Assembly: GCF_024204665.1 (NCBI RefSeq)
Contig: NZ_CP100355.1
Location: 3,329,451 to 3,393,450 of the forward strand
Origin: Natronosalvus rutilus
GTDB lineage: Archaea > Halobacteriota > Halobacteria > Halobacteriales > Natrialbaceae
Direction of reading: 5' to 3'
Length of the DNA stretch: 64,000 bases
Below are positions 16,385 through 24,932 of this stretch, piece after piece. Under the pieces are notes generated by a model, which was given only the letters and a program-made list of their open reading frames with translations, searched no databases and was not told where the DNA came from. The translations under genes and the position numbers were made by a program. Within the stretch, counting starts at the first letter, position 1; every line of letters starts with the position of its first letter.

Positions 16385-17221
16385 TCAGGGCCCCTCGTCC
16401 GCTGCCTCCGGAGCGTCCGCCGGATCGACGACCTCGCCCGTCTCGGGGTAGACGCCGACCTGGTCGCAGACGTCGGCCATCGGGCACGCTTCGGGGTCCT
16501 CGAGACACGCCGGCTTGCGCGCCATACAGAACTCCCGGCCGAACTGGATGCTGGCGGTGTGGCCGAAGCCGCACTTTTCCGCCGGCACGTCCCGCTCGAG
16601 CACCTCGCGAACCCCCTCGTGGTCGGCGTCGGCGGGGGCGATGCCGAGCCGGCGGTAGATGCGGTGGACGTGCGTGTCGACGGGGAAGACGCCGTTCCGG
16701 CCGCCCGCGAACAGGAGTACGCAGTCGGCCGTCTTCGGTCCGACGCCCGAGACCTCGAGCAGCGTCTGCCTGACCTCGGCGGGGTCGCTCTCGCGAACGA
16801 ACGCGTCGAAGGCGGCGGCCGAGCCCCAGCGCTCGAGGACCCAGTCGGCGGCGACCTGGATGACCTCGGACTTTTGATTGTACAGCCCGGCCGGCTGGAT
16901 GGTCTCCGCGAGTCTCGAGCGCTCGGCGTCGGCGAGCGCGGCGGCCAGGTCGGTCTCCGGGCCGTCGTAGCGCTCGATCAGGGCGTCGTGAGCGGGTTGG
17001 CTCGCCACGTCGCTCGTGTTCTGGCTCAGGATCGTCCGGACGAGACACTCGAAGGCGTCCTGTCCGCCGTAGGTCTTCTGCCAGTAGCGTTCGCCCAGGC
17101 GGTCGACGACGAGTTCGGCCCGCGTGTCCGCGGTCGCGGGGTCGAAGGTGGCCGCCGTACCGCCGCCGTCGGCGCCGCCGCTGATGTTCACCGCGGGTTC
17201 GGGGTCGGCCTCGTCTCCCAT
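16385..17221 (-). CDS. nth: Endonuclease III-type DNA glycosylase/AP lyase
   Basis: A 278-aa HhH-GPD glycosylase that should excise oxidised pyrimidines and nick abasic sites. Visible: the HhH LEVSGVGPKTADCVL with the catalytic Lys at 163, VDTHVHRI with the catalytic Asp at 182, and four Cys of the C-terminal [4Fe-4S] loop at about 232, 239, 246 and 252. The second Cys interval has six residues where the textbook Nth loop has two. An Ala/Gly/Asp-rich N-terminal extension of about 35 residues precedes the domain. It is divergent from the polB2 operon. Confidence 0.92.
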   Translation of the reverse strand: MGDEADPEPAVNISGGADGGGTAATFDPATADTRAELVVDRLGERYWQKTYGGQDAFECLVRTILSQNTSDVASQPAHDALIERYDGPETDLAAALADAERSRLAETIQPAGLYNQKSEVIQVAADWVLERWGSAAAFDAFVRESDPAEVRQTLLEVSGVGPKTADCVLLFAGGRNGVFPVDTHVHRIYRRLGIAPADADHEGVREVLERDVPAEKCGFGHTASIQFGREFCMARKPACLEDPEACPMADVCDQVGVYPETGEVVDPADAPEAADEGP

Positions 17222-17513
17222 GCTCGAGGGTAGCCGCTGCGGTCACAAAACGGCGCCGGAATCGGCGGTCGACGGGCGGCGGTTCGCTGAGCGTCTCGAG
17301 TTCGTCGTCGGAGCGTCGGGTCCACAGAGCGCCGTTGCGCCGTTGCGCTGGTTCGTCGACGACTACCCTCGAGTTTCGGAAGTGATTTTGGAAAGCCCGT
17401 TTCCCGCGTTAGACGCTCCGGGAACCACGATATGGGCACTTCGACAGTTATCGGAAATTTCGGAAACGACCCCCCGATGGTTATCCCGGCCGCTCTCGAC
17501 CGATCGGATAGCT
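17222..17513. other. Intergenic region between nth and the polB2 operon with TCGGAA repeats
   Basis: A lower-GC gap of 292 bases between divergent genes. TCGGAA occurs at 17376-17381, 17451-17456 and 17460-17465, the last two 9 bp apart. No gene is seen. It must hold promoters for both directions; the repeated hexamer is a candidate regulatory site. Confidence 0.4.
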
Positions 17514-18266
17514 ATGACGGTAATCACACACGATTCGACGCTCGAGCCTGGACTCACGCTGCTTCGAACGCCGTCACGACAGTCGGCCGCGGTTCACCGA
17601 CTCGTCTGTGAGTATCTGGCCGACATCCGTGCGTCTCCCGAGCGGCCGGACCGTCCGCCCGAGAAATCAGCGACCGGGGACGGCCTCCGCGGTCGAGCCT
17701 ACTGGATCGACGCCGGCAACGTCGCCTCGACCCACGCGCTCTACGAGTGCGCACCGGGCTCCGGCCGGGCGCTCGAGCGACTGCGGATCGCACGGGCGTT
17801 TACCGCCTACCAGCACCACTCGCTGGTCCAGGCGGTCGTGCGACGAGCCGACGCCGACACCCCGCTCGTGGTCGCGCCGAACGTCGCCTCGCTCTACCAG
17901 GACGGCGACCTCCGCGAGTGGGAGCGGACGGATCTGCTCGCGTCGACGCTCGCCGTCCTGGGCGAACTCGGTCGCGGCCTCGAGTGCCCTGTCGTGATCA
18001 CGTCGGGGCCGGACGTCCCCGGGGCGACCGTCGAGCGCCTCGAGGCCGCGGCGGACTCGGTCGTCGAGTGTACGCGCACCCGCGAGGGGCTGCGGTTCGA
18101 GGGGGCGGGGTTCGAAACGATGGGCTACTGGCACGGTCCCGTCTGGCAGACGACGATTCCCTACTGGGTCGACCTCTTCGGGACCGTCGATCCCGAGCGG
18201 CCGTGGGAGTCCAGGACGAGGACGAGTCACCCGTCGATCGACCCGCTCGAGGGGGTGCTCGCCTGA
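17514..18266 (+). CDS. RecA/RadA-like protein of the polB2 operon, without a P-loop
   Basis: A 250-aa protein resembling the core of RadA paralogs: AYWIDAGNVASTHALYE, then LRIARAFTAYQHHSLVQAVV and PLVVAPNVASLYQDGDL, then CPVVITSGPD. The place where a Walker A GxxxxGK[ST] should lie reads LLRTPSRQSAAVHRLV, so ATP binding is probably lost. Its stop overlaps the ATG of the next gene (TGATG), and the whole forms a tight three-gene unit with polB2. A RecA-like gene linked to inactivated archaeal PolB2 is known from comparative genomics; here it likely assists the polymerase in damage tolerance. The start at 17514 is the first ATG before the conserved part. Confidence 0.8.
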   Translation: MTVITHDSTLEPGLTLLRTPSRQSAAVHRLVCEYLADIRASPERPDRPPEKSATGDGLRGRAYWIDAGNVASTHALYECAPGSGRALERLRIARAFTAYQHHSLVQAVVRRADADTPLVVAPNVASLYQDGDLREWERTDLLASTLAVLGELGRGLECPVVITSGPDVPGATVERLEAAADSVVECTRTREGLRFEGAGFETMGYWHGPVWQTTIPYWVDLFGTVDPERPWESRTRTSHPSIDPLEGVLA

Positions 18267-18625
18267 TGGGGCGAACCAACCCCACCTATCGCGACGCGCT
18301 CCGGCGGCTGGAGGCGGACTGGAAACCGATGCGGCGCGCGTTGCGCCGGGAGCGCCAGGCCGACTTCGATCGGCTCTTCGAGCGGGCGCGGAACGTGGCC
18401 GACGCGGCGGGGTACGCGAACCCGACGGATCCGGAGCAGGCGCTGGTGCTGTCGCTGCTGGTGGCCCACGAGACGGCAATCCGGCGGCTCGAGGCGCGGG
18501 TGGTGACGCTCGAGTCGGCGCTGGATGCGCTCGAAGCCGAGGTTGACAGCGACATCGTCATCGGCACCGACACCGACACCGACGCCGAATCGAGAGCCGG
18601 CACCGGAGAGGGCGACCGGCCGTGA
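18266..18625 (+). CDS. Small helical protein of the polB2 operon
   Basis: A 119-aa protein: MGRTNPTYRDALRRLEADW, then basic helices (RRALRRERQADFDRLFERARN), ANPTDPEQALVLSLLVAHETAIRRLEARV, a coiled-coil-like stretch and an acidic tail. I do not recognise a named family. Small proteins between the RecA-like and PolB2 genes are part of the conserved archaeal cassette. It overlaps both neighbours (TGATG upstream, GTGA downstream), so equimolar translation and a physical complex are plausible. Confidence 0.75.
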   Translation: MGRTNPTYRDALRRLEADWKPMRRALRRERQADFDRLFERARNVADAAGYANPTDPEQALVLSLLVAHETAIRRLEARVVTLESALDALEAEVDSDIVIGTDTDTDAESRAGTGEGDRP

Positions 18626-20922
18626 CCTTCACCCTCGAGTTCGAGGGCGACCTCGTCAGGGAGTGGACGCTCAAGGGCGAGGATAGCGATTCGGACGACG
18701 AGAACCGCCCGGGGGCGACCTTCGAGGAACGTACCGACTACGTTCCCGCGCTGTTCGTCGACGGCCCGCTCGAGGCGCTCGAGGACGTCGGAGACGCCCT
18801 CGCGTCCGATCCCAAAGTGTGCGAGACGACGTTCGAGGATCGGTACCCAAGTCTGCACGCCCACCACGCCGACGACACCTCGAGAATGCTCCGCGTCGGC
18901 CTCGAGCGCGTCGACGAGGTTCGGACGCTGGCCGCAGAAATTCGAGGCGTCTACGGTCGCGAGCACCACGCCCCCGGGACGCTCCGCCTGTTCGACGTCG
19001 ATCTCACGCCCGGCTTTCGGTACTGCCTCGACGAGGGAGTCGATCTCGCGCCGAGCCGCCCCCTCCGGACCCTCGAGATTGGGATCGACGACCGGGCGCT
19101 CGCGGCGGGCGACTTCTCGAGCCTCGAGATCGACGGCGAGTCGGTGACGGGCGATCCGGCGGACGTCCTCTGGTCGCTCGGACGGCGACTCGAGCGCCGC
19201 AACCCCGACGTACTCGTGGTGAGCCACGGCGACCTCGTACCGACCGTCGAGCGAGCGGCGGCCGACGCGGGCCTCGAGGGCGTCCACCTCGGTCGGCTCC
19301 CCGGCTGGACGAAGCTGGCAGGCGAGAGCACGTACGCGAGTTACGGGCAGGTCGGCCACTCCCCGGCGCGCTACCGGGTTCCGGGCCGGGCGATCGTCGA
19401 CCGATCGAACAGCTTTCTGTGGCACCAGTCCGGACTCGCCGGCCTCGAGTACCTGGTCCAGCGGTCGAGAAAACCCCTCCAGGAAGCTGCCTGGGCGAGT
19501 ATCGGGTCAGTGCTGACGGCGATCCAGATCCGCGAGGCGCGAGCGTGGGACGTCCCGGCCCCGCTCAACAAGTGGGAGCCCGAGGCGTTCAAGGAGGTCT
19601 CGACGCTCCACGCGGCCGACCGCGGCGGGTTCACGTTCGCTCCCGAGGTCGGCCTCCACGAGGACGTCCACGAACTCGACTTCGCGTCGCTGTACCCGCG
19701 GATCATCTGCCGACACAACGTGAGTCCGGAGACCGTCGGCTGCGACGGCGCCTGCCGGGACGTCCGTCCGACCCTCGGAACTGGCCGCGAAGACGAGGAG
19801 GTTCCCGACCTCGAGTACGACGTCTGCGGGACCGACGGCTTCCTCCCGGCGGTGTTGCGTCCCCTGCTCGACCGTCGGGCGGCCTGCAAGCGTCGACTGC
19901 GCGACGGCCCAGGCGAGGACGAGGCCGCTCGGTTGCGAGCCGAGTCCGGCGCGATCAAGTGGGTGCTCGTCTCCTGTTTCGGCTACCAGGGCTACCGCAA
20001 CGCGAAGTTCGGGCGCATCGAGTGCCACGAAGCGATCAACGCACACGCCCGCGAGATCGCCCTCCGGGCCAAAGAACGCCTCGAAGACGCCGGTTGGCGG
20101 ATCGTCCACGGCATCGTCGACAGCCTCTGGGTTACGCCGCGAGTCGACGAGCCCGATCCGCTCGAGGACGTAATCGCCGAGATCAGCCGCGACGTCGGCA
20201 TCGACATCGAGCACGACGGACGCTACGAGTGGGTGTGTTTCGTGCCGTTGCGGGGGTCCAGCGGCGGCGACCACGAGCGCGGAAGCGAAAGCGAAAGTGG
20301 TTCAGGAACCACGATCGGTGCTGGCGCCGGCGCCCTCACGAAATACGTCGGCAAACGGACGACCGGCGAGTTCAAAGTCCGCGGCCTCGAGTGCCGGCAG
20401 CGCCACACGCCGGCGTTCGTGGCCGACTGCCAGCGCGAGTTTCTCGAGGTACTCGACGAGACCCGCGACCCAGCCGCCGTCTGTGACCACCTCGCCCGTC
20501 GGCTGGGCGACCTCCGTCGCGGCGCGGTCGACCGCGACGACCTGGTGATCGCGAAACGCGTCTCGAGACGGCTCGAGGCGTACAGCCAGGAGACGCACGT
20601 CGTGGGGGCGTTGCGCCGGTACGAACGCCACGACGTCCCCCGTCGGCCGGGGCAGGCCGTCGAGTACGTCGTCGTCGACGACAGTGCGACGCGAACCGAG
20701 GAGCGCGTACGCCTCGCCTTCGAGAATGCGGATACACGCCGTGAGCGTGCAGTAGCGGACTCCACCGGGGAGGAGCGATACGGATACGACGTCGACTACT
20801 ACGTGACCCTGCTGATCCGCGCGGCCGAGAGCGTCACCGGCGCCCTGGGCTGGGATCGATCGCGGATCCGGCGCGCCCTCGAGGACGAGCGGACGGTTTC
20901 GCTGTCGGTATTTTCCCGATGA
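18622..20922 (+). CDS. polB2: Family B DNA polymerase PolB2 with altered motif C
   Basis: A 766-aa protein. Motif A is retained (ELDFASLYPRII, 351-362), and a motif B equivalent is present (AIKWVLVSCFGYQGY, 444-458). Motif C, normally YGDTDS, reads HGIVDS (496-501), so the first catalytic Asp is replaced by Ile. The exonuclease region (about 145-290) lacks recognisable ExoI-III acids. This matches the archaeal PolB2 family described as inactivated; some archaeal PolB2 proteins have been reported to retain translesion activity, so complete inactivity is not certain. A GTG start overlaps the previous stop. Ser/Glu/Gly low complexity occurs at about 545-570. Confidence 0.9.
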   Translation: MTFTLEFEGDLVREWTLKGEDSDSDDENRPGATFEERTDYVPALFVDGPLEALEDVGDALASDPKVCETTFEDRYPSLHAHHADDTSRMLRVGLERVDEVRTLAAEIRGVYGREHHAPGTLRLFDVDLTPGFRYCLDEGVDLAPSRPLRTLEIGIDDRALAAGDFSSLEIDGESVTGDPADVLWSLGRRLERRNPDVLVVSHGDLVPTVERAAADAGLEGVHLGRLPGWTKLAGESTYASYGQVGHSPARYRVPGRAIVDRSNSFLWHQSGLAGLEYLVQRSRKPLQEAAWASIGSVLTAIQIREARAWDVPAPLNKWEPEAFKEVSTLHAADRGGFTFAPEVGLHEDVHELDFASLYPRIICRHNVSPETVGCDGACRDVRPTLGTGREDEEVPDLEYDVCGTDGFLPAVLRPLLDRRAACKRRLRDGPGEDEAARLRAESGAIKWVLVSCFGYQGYRNAKFGRIECHEAINAHAREIALRAKERLEDAGWRIVHGIVDSLWVTPRVDEPDPLEDVIAEISRDVGIDIEHDGRYEWVCFVPLRGSSGGDHERGSESESGSGTTIGAGAGALTKYVGKRTTGEFKVRGLECRQRHTPAFVADCQREFLEVLDETRDPAAVCDHLARRLGDLRRGAVDRDDLVIAKRVSRRLEAYSQETHVVGALRRYERHDVPRRPGQAVEYVVVDDSATRTEERVRLAFENADTRRERAVADSTGEERYGYDVDYYVTLLIRAAESVTGALGWDRSRIRRALEDERTVSLSVFSR

Positions 20923-20985
20923 GCGACCAGTAGACTGTCTCGACCGCTACATTTACCCGAGCAGATCACCTTTTCGACGCTAGCG

Positions 20986-21398
20986 ATGGCGAGCAGGGAT
21001 CAGGCATCCGGCGACCGGTGCGCTCACCTGGGTCAACGGGAGACCGTCCCTGAATTGGGGGTGATGACCAGAGAGCGTGGCGCGGTAGTGACGGTCGCGT
21101 CGCTGCCGGCAGTCGCACCACTGCCGACGGTCGCCAGTGACGAACGTCGGCCGCGGCGCCTCCTGACGAACCCGATCGACACCGCGATCACGAACGTCGA
21201 AACCGACACACCGAGAATTCACAGTGACGCGACGCGGAACGGAATGCGTGGACCCTCTCGGTGAGCGATACCGGGACCGAGACGACGCTCGAGACGGGAT
21301 CGACGGTCCAGTTCACGCTCCCGGCCGCCGACCACGACGAACGGAAGCGGGACCACGAGAACGACGATACACACGAGGACACTACTCATGCACTCTGA
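20986..21398 (+). pseudogene. Decayed sensor histidine kinase
   Basis: Fragments of a histidine kinase catalytic domain remain. From about 21064 comes ERGAVVTVASLPAV, then LPTVASDERR and RLLTNPIDTAI with PRIHSDATRNG, corresponding to the segment before the N box and the N box itself (normally LLxNLIDNAI). After a frame change AWTLSVSDTG corresponds to the G1 box, and then only ETGSTVQFTLPAADH, the end of the G2 region, survives. The stretch between G1 and G2 and all sensor domains are gone. It ends at a TGA at 21396-21398, overlapping the response regulator start as an intact kinase would. Confidence 0.75.
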
Positions 21399-21831
21399 CC
21401 CGATCGACATACTGCTCGTCGAGGACAACCCCGGCGACGTCCGACTCACCAAAGAAGCGTTCAAGGAGGGGCGAATCGATAACACGATTCACGTCGCCCG
21501 CAACGGCGTCGACGCGCTGTCGTTCCTCTACCGGCGAGAGGGCTACGAGGACGCCCCCCGTCCCGATCTGATCCTGCTCGATCTGAATCTGCCCCGAAAG
21601 AACGGCGAAGAGGTACTCGAGGAACTCAAGGACGACCCCACGCTCAGGCGCATTCCCACGGTCGTCCTGACGAGTTCCGAGGCCGAAGAGGACGTGGTCA
21701 GGTCCTACGAGAAGTACGCGAACGCCTACCTCACGAAACCGATCGACCCGGACGAGTTCATCGAGATCGTCCGGTCGTTCGAGAGCTTCTGGCTGTCGGT
21801 CGTCAATCTACCGCCAGCGGAGGAACAATGA
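21388..21831 (+). CDS. Response regulator receiver protein
   Basis: A 147-aa stand-alone CheY-like receiver: ILLVEDNPGDVRL (acidic pocket), phospho-acceptor in PDLILLDLNLPR, Thr in VVLTSS, Lys in YLTKPIDPDEF. Haloarchaeal members of this type are the partners of multi-PAS kinases. The adjoining kinase is decayed, so phosphorylation would have to come from another kinase. It overlaps the next gene by ATGA. Confidence 0.92.
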   Translation: MHSDPIDILLVEDNPGDVRLTKEAFKEGRIDNTIHVARNGVDALSFLYRREGYEDAPRPDLILLDLNLPRKNGEEVLEELKDDPTLRRIPTVVLTSSEAEEDVVRSYEKYANAYLTKPIDPDEFIEIVRSFESFWLSVVNLPPAEEQ

Positions 21832-23609
21832 GCGGGGACGGCCCTCTCGAAATTCTGCTCATCGAGGACAATCCGGGTGACGCCCGTCTCATCGAGGAGA
21901 TGCTCTCGGGCGTCGAGGAGTTGAACCGTCGACTCGGATCGGACCCCTCGAGCGGCGAGACACCGGTCGTTCACCACGAGACGCGACTCGAGGACGGCCT
22001 CGCGTACCTCGACTCCTCCGACGCCGACGCCACGTCGTCGACCGACGGGAACGGTTCCGGGGCTACGCTGCCGACCGGCTCTGCGTCCGCATCCGGGTCC
22101 GAGTCCGAGTCCGCATCCGCGTCGGCCACCCCGATCAACGTCGTCCTCCTCGACCTGAACCTCCCCGACAGCGCCGGACTCGAGACGCTGACGGCGGTTC
22201 TCGAGAGCGACGCGACGGCCCCGGTCATCGTCCTGACCGGACTGCAAGACAGCGACGCGGGGATCGAAGCCATCTCGCGAGGTGCCCAGGAGTACCTCGT
22301 GAAAGACGAGGTAACCAGCCCGATGCTCGTCCGGACGATTGCCCACGCCATCAAACGCCACGAGCAACTCATCGAGCGCGAGCGCCGACGCGAGGAACTC
22401 GAGGCGCTCAACCGACTCAACCGGATCGGCCAGGAGATTACCCGCGACGCGATCACGACCAGCAGCCGCGAGGCGCTCGAGCAGGCGGTCTGCGATCGAC
22501 TCGCCGCCGACGACGCCTACCGATTCGTCTGGATCGGCGACGTCACCCCCGGCGGCCCCCAGGTCGTTCCCAGGGCAGCCGCCGGTGTCGAAGACGGGTA
22601 CCTGGACGAGATTACGATCACCGACGGCGACGGCGAACACAGCAGCGGGCCGACCGCCCTGGCACTCGAGACGGAGGAGATTCAGGTCGTTCGAGACATC
22701 GAGCACGACTCGACCTACGATCCCTGGCGAGAGTCGGCACGAGAGCGCTCGTTCCGATCGTCGGCGGCGATCCCGATCCTCCACGACAAAGTCCGCTACG
22801 GCATCCTGAACGTGTACTCGTCCCGCCCACACGCGTTTACCGAGTACGAGCAGACGCTTCTGGGTCGGCTCGGCGACGTCATCGGGCACGCCATCGCGGC
22901 GCTCGAGCGAAAGGACGCGCTCCTCTCGGATGCCGTCCTCGAGCTCGAGTTCCGGGTCGAGGGCGCGATCGGACCGCTCGTCGAGGCGACGGCCAGGGAG
23001 TCGGCCAAGGTCTCGATCGAGCAGTTCATCCGATCCGGCGACCGCATTCTGGCGTACGGCTCCGCCGAGGGAATCGCCCACGAGGAGCTGGGTTCGGCGA
23101 TCGACCGCACGGACGACCTGGAGGAGTTTCGCGTCCTCACACCCGGGCGAAACGAGTACGACTTCGAACTCACGAAGACGGGCAACATCGAGCTGTTCGA
23201 GACGGTCGCGTCCCGGGGCGGCCGCGTCAAGTCCGCCCGAATCGACGACGGCACGTTTCGGCTGGTCATCGAACTCTCCCAGCAGAGCGAGACGGCGCGA
23301 GTCATCGAGACCGTCGAGTCGATCTGCCCGGGGGCGACCTACGCCGCTCAGCGGACGGCCGACCGCTCGAGTCCGTCGATTCCCAGCCCGGGCCTGCTCG
23401 AGACAAAGCTAACCGACCGACAGTACGAGGCCCTCGAGACGGCCTACCTGTCGGGCTTTTTCGAGTGGCCGCGAACGAGCACGGGCGAGGAGGTCGCCGA
23501 GCGCCTCGACATCTCGCCGGCGACGTTCACCCAGCACCTGCGAGCGGCCGAGCAGAAGTTCTTCGATTCGGTGTTTTCGGCGTCCGAAGCAACCAGGGAC
23601 GGCGAGTAG
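21828..23609 (+). CDS. Receiver-GAF-Bat-HTH10 transcriptional regulator
   Basis: A 593-aa bacterio-opsin-activator-type regulator. In order: a receiver domain (LLIEDNPGDARLIEEM; acceptor in VVLLDLNLPDS) interrupted by a Ser/Ala/Thr-rich insert at about 60-100, a coiled coil (about 175-200), a GAF domain (about 200-355), the Bat sensory region (about 365-510) and a C-terminal HTH_10 (LTDRQYEALETAYLSGFFEWP, AERLDISPATFTQHLRAAEQKF). It binds DNA and activates or represses unknown targets. It is translationally coupled to the preceding receiver protein. Confidence 0.92.
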   Translation: MSGDGPLEILLIEDNPGDARLIEEMLSGVEELNRRLGSDPSSGETPVVHHETRLEDGLAYLDSSDADATSSTDGNGSGATLPTGSASASGSESESASASATPINVVLLDLNLPDSAGLETLTAVLESDATAPVIVLTGLQDSDAGIEAISRGAQEYLVKDEVTSPMLVRTIAHAIKRHEQLIERERRREELEALNRLNRIGQEITRDAITTSSREALEQAVCDRLAADDAYRFVWIGDVTPGGPQVVPRAAAGVEDGYLDEITITDGDGEHSSGPTALALETEEIQVVRDIEHDSTYDPWRESARERSFRSSAAIPILHDKVRYGILNVYSSRPHAFTEYEQTLLGRLGDVIGHAIAALERKDALLSDAVLELEFRVEGAIGPLVEATARESAKVSIEQFIRSGDRILAYGSAEGIAHEELGSAIDRTDDLEEFRVLTPGRNEYDFELTKTGNIELFETVASRGGRVKSARIDDGTFRLVIELSQQSETARVIETVESICPGATYAAQRTADRSSPSIPSPGLLETKLTDRQYEALETAYLSGFFEWPRTSTGEEVAERLDISPATFTQHLRAAEQKFFDSVFSASEATRDGE

Positions 23610-23714
23610 ACGACACGTCGAACGGCCGACTCGAGATGTACTCGGGACGCGCCCGAGGCCGTAATCGAGCCCACAATCGAACCGCTTACCCCCGACCACT
23701 GGCTACGCGCTCGT

Positions 23715-24932
23715 ATGAGCCGGTCTAGGACGGATGGGAGGCAGAGCGACGGGAGAGAGCCGATTGTCGACGTCGAGGCCGACGCCCTCGAGAAATCCTA
23801 CGGAGAGACCGTCGCGCTCTCGGGCGTCTCGCTGACCGTCGATCCGGGCGAGGTCGTCGGCCTCATCGGGCCCAACGGGGCCGGAAAGACGACGCTCGTT
23901 CGGGCGCTGACCGGCACGACCGTCCCGGACTCGGGATCCGTAACGATCCTCGGCGATGAGCCGTCGACCGTCGATCGAAACCGGCTGTCCGTCCTGCCAC
24001 AGGACTTCTCGCCGCCGGATCGGCTCACCGCGCGCGAACTGCTCGCGTACTACGCCGGATTGTACGACGACGCGCGCGACCCCGAAACTGTCCTCGAGGA
24101 CGTCGGGCTCGACACCGCTGGCGACACGTGGTACGAGAACCTCTCCGGCGGCCAGCAACGGCGGGTCTGCGTCGGCGCTGCCCTGGTCAACGACCCTGAC
24201 CTGCTCTTTCTCGACGAACCGACGACCGGCATCGACCCCGCGGGTCGACGAACCGTGTGGAGGCTGCTCGAGGCCCTCGCGGCGGGCGGAACGACCATCG
24301 TCCTGACGACCCACGACATGGCCGAGGCCGAGCGCCTCGCCGACCGGGTCGGCCTGCTCGCGAACGGGTCGCTCCTCGCGGAGGGAGCGCCCGCCGAACT
24401 CGTCGCCGAGCACGGCGGCTCGAGCCGTTTGAAGATCGAACTCGAGTCGGCCGGCGACGGTGGCGACGACGGCGACGAGCCTAACCGGCGGGACGCCGAC
24501 ACCAGCACCGATCCTCATCCCGCCGACACCGGAGCCGATAGCGACGTCCCCGCAGCGACCACCGCCCTCGAGTCGCTGCCCTACGCCGTCGACTCGAGTC
24601 CGGACGAACTCGTCGTCCGCGACCTCCCGCCGACCGACATCGGCCGCGTGGTCGAGGCCCTCGAGGCCGCGGGCGTGAGCTACACCGGCCTCGAGTGGAG
24701 CGAACCGACCCTCGAGGACGTCTACTTGGCGCTGGCGGGCGACCTCGAGGATAGCGCGGCGACCACGGGGAGCACGAGACGGAACGACCGAGCGCGCGAC
24801 GGGTTGGCGACCGACGGCGGCACCCTCGAGACTGGTAGCGGAAGGTTCCTCAAAAGTGCCGGCGGCAAATCCCTCGAGGCCACCGGCGAGCGTAACCCCG
24901 AGACCGCGGACCGAGGAGGTGAGCAACGATGA
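23715..24932 (+). CDS. ABC transporter ATP-binding protein (ABC-2 type exporter)
   Basis: A 405-aa ATPase with Walker A GPNGAGKTT (52-60), signature LSGGQQRR (about 143), Walker B LLFLDEPTTGIDP and the switch His in TTHDMAEAE. It belongs to the NatA/DrrA group that energises ABC-2 exporters. The C-terminus is extended by an Asp/Thr/Ala-rich linker and a second small domain (SLPYAVDSSPDELVVRDLPP, LEDVYLALAGDLED). It overlaps the permease gene by ATGA and forms a two-gene exporter. The substrate is unknown. Confidence 0.92.
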   Translation: MSRSRTDGRQSDGREPIVDVEADALEKSYGETVALSGVSLTVDPGEVVGLIGPNGAGKTTLVRALTGTTVPDSGSVTILGDEPSTVDRNRLSVLPQDFSPPDRLTARELLAYYAGLYDDARDPETVLEDVGLDTAGDTWYENLSGGQQRRVCVGAALVNDPDLLFLDEPTTGIDPAGRRTVWRLLEALAAGGTTIVLTTHDMAEAERLADRVGLLANGSLLAEGAPAELVAEHGGSSRLKIELESAGDGGDDGDEPNRRDADTSTDPHPADTGADSDVPAATTALESLPYAVDSSPDELVVRDLPPTDIGRVVEALEAAGVSYTGLEWSEPTLEDVYLALAGDLEDSAATTGSTRRNDRARDGLATDGGTLETGSGRFLKSAGGKSLEATGERNPETADRGGEQR

